Source: Paludibacteraceae bacterium
GTDB taxonomy: Bacteria; Bacteroidota; Bacteroidia; Bacteroidales; Paludibacteraceae
Length of the DNA: 32,558 nucleotides
Reading direction: 5' to 3'
Assembly (NCBI GenBank): GCA_905234025.1
Contig: CAJOFT010000011.1
Coordinates: 1-32,558, forward strand
Part shown: positions 26,260 to 32,558 of the stretch, piece by piece
How positions within the stretch are numbered: position 1 is the first letter of the stretch
How the letters are laid out: each line of letters begins with the position of its first letter
Program-made: the position numbers and the translations under genes
The notes under the pieces: generated by a model
What the model saw: the letters and a program-made list of their open reading frames with translations, nothing else
The model's database searches: none
What the model was told of the DNA's origin: nothing

Positions 26260-26888
26260 AGAAGATTCTCCTCATAATATGTGCATTGTGCGCCATGACG
26301 GCATTTGGCAGCGAACGCCAGACGCGGCGGGTGTATCTGGAAAGGGTGTTCGATTGTCCGAAGGAACGGGCTGAAGCTGTGGTGGACACCTTCGTTTATG
26401 CCTTGCAGACGGATATAAACTCGCTTTTTGATTGGGCATTTCTCGGCACCGGTGAACAGGGTGACCCGAAAGGCAAGGATGCCGTGAGTGTCGTCTATAC
26501 GGGCAATAGTTACGAAGTGGAAACGCGCACAGGCATACTGACGCTGACAATCAACGTGCTGGGTATGCCGTGGTTCAAAAATCGCGAACTGGGCAGTATT
26601 TACCGTGACAGTGTCGTTAATGAAACCCGCCACGCAAAATTGGATATCACCTATTCCGGCGCACTCCTCCAGGCGGCAGACGGACAGTTCCATACGACGG
26701 CTCTGAACGAAAACCAGACACAGGTGGATTTTGAACTGAATGTAACGCTGGGCAAGTTCTTCTCGGCGTTTGTCACAAACAAAATGTGGAACGAGGTCGC
26801 TGTCTGGCGGATTGAAAAGATGATTGACAATATAAAAGAATATGCCGAAACGGGCAAAGTGACCGCGAGAGAAAATGAGAAAATGTAA
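26256..26888 (+). CDS. Secreted hypothetical protein with signal peptide, probable TTG start
   Basis: [18 protein letters not shown] signal; TTG overlaps folD TGA. Confidence 0.7.
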   Translation: MKKILLIICALCAMTAFGSERQTRRVYLERVFDCPKERAEAVVDTFVYALQTDINSLFDWAFLGTGEQGDPKGKDAVSVVYTGNSYEVETRTGILTLTINVLGMPWFKNRELGSIYRDSVVNETRHAKLDITYSGALLQAADGQFHTTALNENQTQVDFELNVTLGKFFSAFVTNKMWNEVAVWRIEKMIDNIKEYAETGKVTARENEKM

Positions 26889-29799
26889 AAATATGAAAAT
26901 GAAAAAATTAGCACTTGTTTTGTTGGCTCTCTGTGCGTTGGGCGCGCAAGCCAAAGAGTATCAGTTCCAAACCGTAGATGGTGACCCTGTTGCAGCGCGC
27001 ATCTACAAGTTGGATAATGGTCTGACCGTCTATTTGTCGCAGAATGCCGAGAAGCCGGAGATTCAGACGTTTATTGCTGTCCGTGCAGGCTCGCAGAATG
27101 ATCCGCTCGAATCAACGGGTTTGGCTCACTATCAGGAGCATATTATGTTCAAAGGCACAAAGTCTTATGGCACAACGAATTACGAGGCGGAACTGCCCAA
27201 CCTCAATGCCATTGATTCCCTGTACGAAGTCTATGGCGCAACCACCGACCCCGAGCAGCGCAAAGCCATCTATCACCTGATTGATTCATTCTCTTACGAG
27301 AGCTCGAAGATTGCTATTGCCAACGAGTTTGACAAACTCATGAACGCCATCGGTGCTACCGGCGTAAACGCCTTCACAGGCACGGACATGACATGCTATC
27401 ACGAGGTTATCCCTGCCGGCGAACTTACCCGTTGGGCGATGATTGAATCAGACCGTTTCCAAAATCTTGTTGTCCGTGGTTTCCACACCGAACTGGAGAC
27501 CGTTTACGAGGAGTTCAATCTGTATTCCACGCAGGATGATGAAAAGATTGATTTGGCAATTGGCAAGCTCCTTTATCCGGATGTTCCTTACCGTCAGCAT
27601 AGTGTAATCGGCACGCAGGAGCACCTCAAAAGCCCGAGTCTGAAGAACATCAAAAAGTTCTACGACACATACTATCGCCCGAACAATGTGGCTGTTTGCT
27701 TGTCCGGAGACTTTGAATTTGAGCATGCAATTGAAGTCATTGACAAGTATTTCGGTGCTTGGGAGCCCAAAGACCTTCCCGCATTCGAACTGCCCGTACA
27801 AGCCGATTTGACCGCTCACAAGGACACGCTTGTTTATGGCAAGGAATCACCCGAAGTCTGGCTTGCTTGGAAATTGCCGAACGTGCGTCATGAGGATTAT
27901 GATGCCTTGCAGGTAATGAGTGCTGTCATGGAGAACGGCAAATGTGGTCTCCTGAACTTGGACGTGGAGCAGAAACAAGCCTTGCTTGGAGTGGGCGATT
28001 ATCTGCATGGCGGCAACGATTATTCGACCTATTATCTGTTCGGCAACCCAAAAGCGAATCAGACCTTGGACGAGGTGCGTGATATCTTGTTGGCGGAGGT
28101 TGAGAAACTCAAAAAAGGTGAGTTCTCGGACGAACTTCTGCTGTCTATTGTGCGTAACCAGAAACGCAATGACCTTATCGGACAGCAGGAAAACTTTAAC
28201 CGCACATGGAATTTCGTGCAGGCGCACGTGTACCAGATTCCTTATGAAAACATTGTGCATCGTCTTGACCGTCTGGAACTCCTGAAAACGGAGGATATCG
28301 TGCGCGTGGCGAACAAGTATCTGCAAGACAATTATGTCTGCGTCTATAAGCATCCGGGCGACAATGGCGTTAATCCCGAGAAGGTGGAGAAGCCCGATAT
28401 TACGCCGATTGAAATGAACCGCGATGCACAATCACAGTTCTGCGAAGAACTGATAAAGATGGATGCGGAGAACCTCAAGCCGCAGTTCCTCGATTTCAAC
28501 AAAGACCTTTCCCGCAGTATGCTGCCTAATGGCGTGGAACTGCTCTATGTCCGCAATACGGAGAACGACCTCGCACAACTGAATTTCGTGGTTGGCGTAG
28601 GCGCAGACCAGGAACCGATGTTGGATTTCTCATCGGCATTGCTTTATTACCTCGGAACGGACGAACTTTCCGCAGAGGAGTATCAGACCAAGCTCTATTC
28701 ACTGGCTGCCGAAGCTTGGGCGTATGCCGGTGACAACGAAACGGAACTGGGCGTTTACGGCTTGCAGGAAACACTTCCGGAAGCCCTTCAACTCATGGAA
28801 AACTGGGTCTTGACGGCGCTGCCTGATCAGGAAATCCTGAAAGAAATTGTCCTCGACGAGATAAAATCGCACAATGACAGCAAATCCGACCAACAGTCCT
28901 GTTTCCGCCATTTGATGCGTTATGGCATGATTGGCGCGAAGGCGATGCAGGCGCGCTTGTACACGCCGAAACAGATGAAGAAACTCAAAGCACAAGCCGT
29001 TTTGGATCGTTTGCGTGCATTCTTGCCGGCTATTGAGCGGGTGGAGTACTACGGTCCGATGTCGGAGAATGAACTGAAAGCACTCCTTGCCAAATCGAAT
29101 CTCATGGCGCTGGCAGATGCCTCCAAACGCACGGAAGCCAAGCATATTCTCATGGAACTTGTCAAGCAGAACGAAGTCTGGGTGGCGCCGTATGATGCCA
29201 ACAACTCCTATTTGGTGGGCTATGCCAACTGGGGAGAGGTTTATTCGCCGAAGGACGAAGCCATTATCCGTCTCTTCAACGAATACTTTGATGGTTCGAT
29301 GGGCTCGATTGTTTTCCAGGAAATGCGTGAAGCGCGCGCATTGTGCTATGCGTCCGGTGCTTCCTACGATATGCCCGAATACAAAGGCGAAAACAACTAC
29401 TTCTACACCTATATTATCTCGCAAAACGACAAATTGCAGGATTGCATCGAGGCATTTGACACGATTTGCAACATCTTGCCGCAATCGCAATCAGCCTTCG
29501 ACAACGCCAAAACCTCGCTCCTGAAAAGCATCGAAAAGCGTCGTTATGTGCGTTCGGCACCCATTGACAGCTATGTTTATTATCGCGAAAAAGGTTGGGA
29601 TCACGACCGTTGGGAGGACATTTACCGCGAAGTCCAGAAATTGACCCTGGAAGATGTCGTCGCCTTCCAGAAAGCGCATGTGGCGAACCGCACGTACCGT
29701 TATCTCATCCTCGGCAACCCGAAGGAGCTGGATATGAACTACCTCAAAACGAAGGGTGCTGTCAAGAACCTCAAAATCAAAGATATCTTTGTGTACTAA
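26875..29799 (+). CDS. M16 family zinc metallopeptidase (insulinase-like), secreted
   Basis: Signal peptide; GLAHYQEHIMFKGT (HxxEH), downstream ETVYEEFNLY. Confidence 0.93.
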   Translation: MRKCKNMKMKKLALVLLALCALGAQAKEYQFQTVDGDPVAARIYKLDNGLTVYLSQNAEKPEIQTFIAVRAGSQNDPLESTGLAHYQEHIMFKGTKSYGTTNYEAELPNLNAIDSLYEVYGATTDPEQRKAIYHLIDSFSYESSKIAIANEFDKLMNAIGATGVNAFTGTDMTCYHEVIPAGELTRWAMIESDRFQNLVVRGFHTELETVYEEFNLYSTQDDEKIDLAIGKLLYPDVPYRQHSVIGTQEHLKSPSLKNIKKFYDTYYRPNNVAVCLSGDFEFEHAIEVIDKYFGAWEPKDLPAFELPVQADLTAHKDTLVYGKESPEVWLAWKLPNVRHEDYDALQVMSAVMENGKCGLLNLDVEQKQALLGVGDYLHGGNDYSTYYLFGNPKANQTLDEVRDILLAEVEKLKKGEFSDELLLSIVRNQKRNDLIGQQENFNRTWNFVQAHVYQIPYENIVHRLDRLELLKTEDIVRVANKYLQDNYVCVYKHPGDNGVNPEKVEKPDITPIEMNRDAQSQFCEELIKMDAENLKPQFLDFNKDLSRSMLPNGVELLYVRNTENDLAQLNFVVGVGADQEPMLDFSSALLYYLGTDELSAEEYQTKLYSLAAEAWAYAGDNETELGVYGLQETLPEALQLMENWVLTALPDQEILKEIVLDEIKSHNDSKSDQQSCFRHLMRYGMIGAKAMQARLYTPKQMKKLKAQAVLDRLRAFLPAIERVEYYGPMSENELKALLAKSNLMALADASKRTEAKHILMELVKQNEVWVAPYDANNSYLVGYANWGEVYSPKDEAIIRLFNEYFDGSMGSIVFQEMREARALCYASGASYDMPEYKGENNYFYTYIISQNDKLQDCIEAFDTICNILPQSQSAFDNAKTSLLKSIEKRRYVRSAPIDSYVYYREKGWDHDRWEDIYREVQKLTLEDVVAFQKAHVANRTYRYLILGNPKELDMNYLKTKGAVKNLKIKDIFVY

Positions 29800-30899
29800 T
29801 GGATATATTGTCTAAAATAGAAGGTCTCGAAGCCAAATTTCACGAGATTAGTCTTCTGATTACTGATCCGGCTGTCATTGCCGATCAGGCGCGCTATGTC
29901 CGTCTCAACCGCGAGTACCACGATTTGGAACGGGTACTTGCGGCGGCGGAAAAGTACAAAAAAGCCGCCAAAGACTTGGAGGATGCGAAGCAAATCTTCT
30001 ACAACGAATCCGATCCCGAACTCAAGGAAATGGCGCGCGCCGAAATCGATGATTTGGAACCGCAGTTGCCAAAACTCGAAGAAGACCTCAAACTGCTGCT
30101 TTTGCCGCAAGATCCGGAAGACGGCAAGAATGTGGTCATGGAGATTCGCGGTGGAACAGGTGGTGACGAAGCGGCACTTTTTGCCGGAGACCTCTTCCGC
30201 ATGTACACCAAATATTTCGAAATGCACGGCTTCAAATATTCCGTCTCATCCTTCTCCGAAGGGGCTGTTGGCGGATACAAGGAGATAATTTTCAACGTCA
30301 CCGGACAGAACGTCTATGGCACGCTCAAGTACGAATCCGGAGTTCACCGCGTCCAGCGTGTGCCCGTAACCGAAACCCAGGGACGTGTCCACACCTCTGC
30401 GGCTACTGTCGCAGTTTTGCCCGAAGCAGACGAGTTCGAAGTGCATATCAACGAAGGTGAAATCAAGTGGGAAACATTCCGTTCCGGCGGTGCTGGCGGT
30501 CAGAACGTCAACAAAGTCGAATCAGGTGTCCGTTTGCGTTATAATTGGCGCAACCCCAATACTGGCGAAGTCCAGGAGATTCTTATTGAATGTACGGAAA
30601 CGCGTGACCAGCCCAAGAACAAGGAACGTGCTCTCGCGCGCCTGCGCACGCAAATATATGATAAGGAGCACCAGAAATACATTGATGACATTGCCGCCCG
30701 CCGCAAAACGATGGTTTCAACCGGTGACCGTAGTGCCAAGATCCGCACTTATAACTATCCGCAGGGACGAATAACTGACCATCGCATCGGTTACACCATT
30801 TATAACCTTGCCGCCTTTATGGACGGGGATATACAGGGAGTGATAGATGCCCTGACCGTTGCCGAAAACGCCGAGCGCCTCAAAGCCGCCGATTTATAG
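29799..30899 (+). CDS. prfA: Peptide chain release factor 1
   Basis: GGAGGQNVNKVESGVRL GGQ motif; TAATG overlap with M16 stop. Confidence 0.95.
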   Translation: MDILSKIEGLEAKFHEISLLITDPAVIADQARYVRLNREYHDLERVLAAAEKYKKAAKDLEDAKQIFYNESDPELKEMARAEIDDLEPQLPKLEEDLKLLLLPQDPEDGKNVVMEIRGGTGGDEAALFAGDLFRMYTKYFEMHGFKYSVSSFSEGAVGGYKEIIFNVTGQNVYGTLKYESGVHRVQRVPVTETQGRVHTSAATVAVLPEADEFEVHINEGEIKWETFRSGGAGGQNVNKVESGVRLRYNWRNPNTGEVQEILIECTETRDQPKNKERALARLRTQIYDKEHQKYIDDIAARRKTMVSTGDRSAKIRTYNYPQGRITDHRIGYTIYNLAAFMDGDIQGVIDALTVAENAERLKAADL

Positions 30900-31698
30900 G
30901 AATTTCCATTTCAAACCCAGACACGGATTGCACATGAATCCTTTGCCCGTGAAGTTGTAGGAAAACTCGCACAGGTTCGGACACTTGAACCATTGCCCGA
31001 AAGCATACCACAGCTGCGGCTCCGAAATGAACACGAACGATTGTTTTGTCGGGTCGGTATAAACGTCGTTCTTGCGGTCATACACGCTTTGTTTCTGTCC
31101 CCATATATCTATGAATCCCGAGAAACTCAGCCCTTCCGCGCGGAATAGATCCTGACAAGCCCAAACGAATGTGAACTGCAACGGCACAAGATTCCCCGAT
31201 TGCTTTTTCCATTCGTCGTTGGATTTGATGTTCCACATGTTGTAGTCGTCCGCAATATATTTGAACAGCAGTTGCAGCGTGAACGTGTTCTTGAAGTTTT
31301 TGGTGTGCAGAAAATACTCTGGTCCGACAAGCACTGCATGGTTCACGCCATATCCGCCTTGCACCACTTTTCCGCCGAATATGCCTAATCCGCCATTGTA
31401 TTCCACGTGCAGCGACAAATCTTGTGCCTTCGTTTCTTTCCAGAAATTCAGGCTTCGCGTAATCTCCCAGTACGTCCCGAACGGACAGTTCTTCGGGTCT
31501 TGCGGGTTGTCGCTGGACTTGTTGATGCTGTAGTCCATGTCAAAGCAGTTCAACGGTTGTTGTCACGCGGTGGCTCCGCTGGTTCGCGCAGGCGGTGCCG
31601 TTCGAACCGAAATCATAATAAACCTGCAGATTCGCATCCACACCATACGCCGCCACTCCCGCTGCTATCAAACTAAAAACTAAAAAAACTCGTTTCAT
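30894..31698 (-). pseudogene. DUF5020-like outer-membrane-associated protein, disrupted by frameshift/deletion near codon 50
   Basis: MKRVFLVFSLIAAGVAAYGVDANLQVYYDFG...VTTTVELL* in frame 1; FDMDYSINKSSDN...LKWKFL* in a shifted frame. Confidence 0.65.
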
Positions 31699-31818
31699 GG
31701 TATTATATTGTATTGTTTTCGTTGTCTTTGTTTATTTTTTTTGCCGTCTCCGACATCAAAGTTTTTCCAACCCCCATTTTCATAAATATATATGATATAT
31801 ATATTTACACCCTCATTT

Positions 31819-31873
31819 TATTGCACTATTATTGCACCATTATTGGACCATTACTGCACCATAATTGCACCAT
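31819..31873. repeat. Five contiguous 11-bp repeats TATTGCACCAT
   Basis: tattgcactat/tattgcaccat/tattggaccat/tactgcaccat/aattgcaccat. Confidence 0.93.
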
Positions 31874-31931
31874 TAAGCACCCTTTACCCTGAGACAGATA
31901 TGCCACGCTCCCCTCTCTGTCAAAAACCGTG

Positions 31932-31939
31932 CAAAGTTA
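31932..31939 (-). promoter_or_regulatory. Candidate -7 box TAACTTTG for the minus-strand DUF5020-like gene
   Basis: TAnnTTTG on the minus strand. Confidence 0.45.
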
Positions 31940-32074
31940 CAACAAATTTTTGACATGAACAAATATTTTCGACACAAAAAGTCATAAAACCGGCTGTTTT
32001 TGGTGTATTTTTGCTAAACCTACTTGGCAAAAATCACGTTTGGACAAAAAAAACACCGAAAAAGCACAAAAAAT

Positions 32075-32105
32075 TTTGGCGGTCCAAAATAAAGCAGTAC
32101 TTTTG
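32075..32105 (+). promoter_or_regulatory. rRNA operon promoter P1 (TTTG-N19-TACTTTTG)
   Basis: TTTG 32075-32078, TACTTTTG 32098-32105. Confidence 0.8.
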
Positions 32106-32242
32106 CACCCGCTTTCGGAAAAACAAGAAAGCAAAGTGACCTAAAATAGCATAAATGCTTAAAAATGCTAAAAAAGCGCAAAAAAATGTAACGCTGATTA
32201 TCAGCCACTTACAAAGAAAATGCAAAAAAAATGCTAAAAAAT

Positions 32243-32273
32243 TTTGGTAGTCCGAAAAAAAGCAGTAATTTTG
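32243..32273 (+). promoter_or_regulatory. rRNA operon promoter P2 (TTTG-N19-TAATTTTG)
   Basis: TTTG 32243-32246, TAATTTTG 32266-32273. Confidence 0.8.
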
Positions 32274-32471
32274 CAGCCGATTTCGCGCCGAAAAGTAAAA
32301 AGCGAGGTCAAAAAGATGGTCTTTGAGAAACTTAATTAATGATGATGTAGTACAAGAAAAGCTTACACCTTATATATATTATATAGGGGAAGCGAATTGG
32401 GAAATTTTGTCCCTGTCAAAAAAGTACACTATCTGATAAATCGATTGTTCTGAGCTAACGATTAAATTTTT

Positions 32472-32558
32472 ACAACGAAGAGTTTGATCCTGGCTCAGGA
32501 TGAACGCTAGCGACAGGCCTAACACATGCAAGTCGAGGGGCAGCGCGGGGTAGCAATA
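32472..32558 (+). rRNA. 16S rRNA, 5' end (partial)
   Basis: GAAGAGTTTGATCCTGGCTCAGGATGAACGCTAGCGACAGGCCTAACACATGCAAGTCGAGGGGCAGC. Confidence 0.97.

Noticed and set aside
30894-30899. prfA and DUF5020-like gene stop-codon overlap as a regulatory device
   Set aside because: A 6-bp convergent overlap (TTATAG) is common in compact genomes and the partner looks broken.

Overview
This is a Bacteroidales chromosomal window, judged from the 16S 5' end, TTTG-N19/20-TAnnTTTG promoters and protein families. It opens with a dcw cell-wall/division cluster: mraZ, rsmH, an ftsL-like gene, ftsI, murE, mraY, a DUF559-type gene, murD, then ftsW and murG. A ~12 kb accessory/defence island separates murD from ftsW. 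The island holds a small wHTH protein, a GIY-YIG/DUF4357 protein, a Type III R-M pair (mod/res), a large uncharacterised protein with a C-terminal RX4H (HEPN-like) motif, an AlbA_2-type protein, a RhuM-Fic protein, and relics of HsdS and Vsr. After murG come serS, rpmA and rplU on the minus strand, then folD, a secreted protein, an M16 peptidase and prfA. A frameshifted DUF5020-like gene and a tandem-promoter rRNA leader running into the first ~87 nt of 16S close the window. The most striking signals are: (1) a GC-rich palindromic element bracketing the DUF559 gene in inverted orientation and present about five times in frame inside murD; (2) near-identical 16-bp palindromes upstream of the wHTH gene and upstream of mod, suggesting shared control of the island; (3) the 663-aa HEPN-like protein beside an HsdS scar; (4) several start-codon-adjacent or helical-phase short repeat arrays; (5) a RhuM-Fic cassette bracketed by 43-bp direct repeats at the ftsW 5' flank. 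All calls come from reading the sequence. No database search was run.
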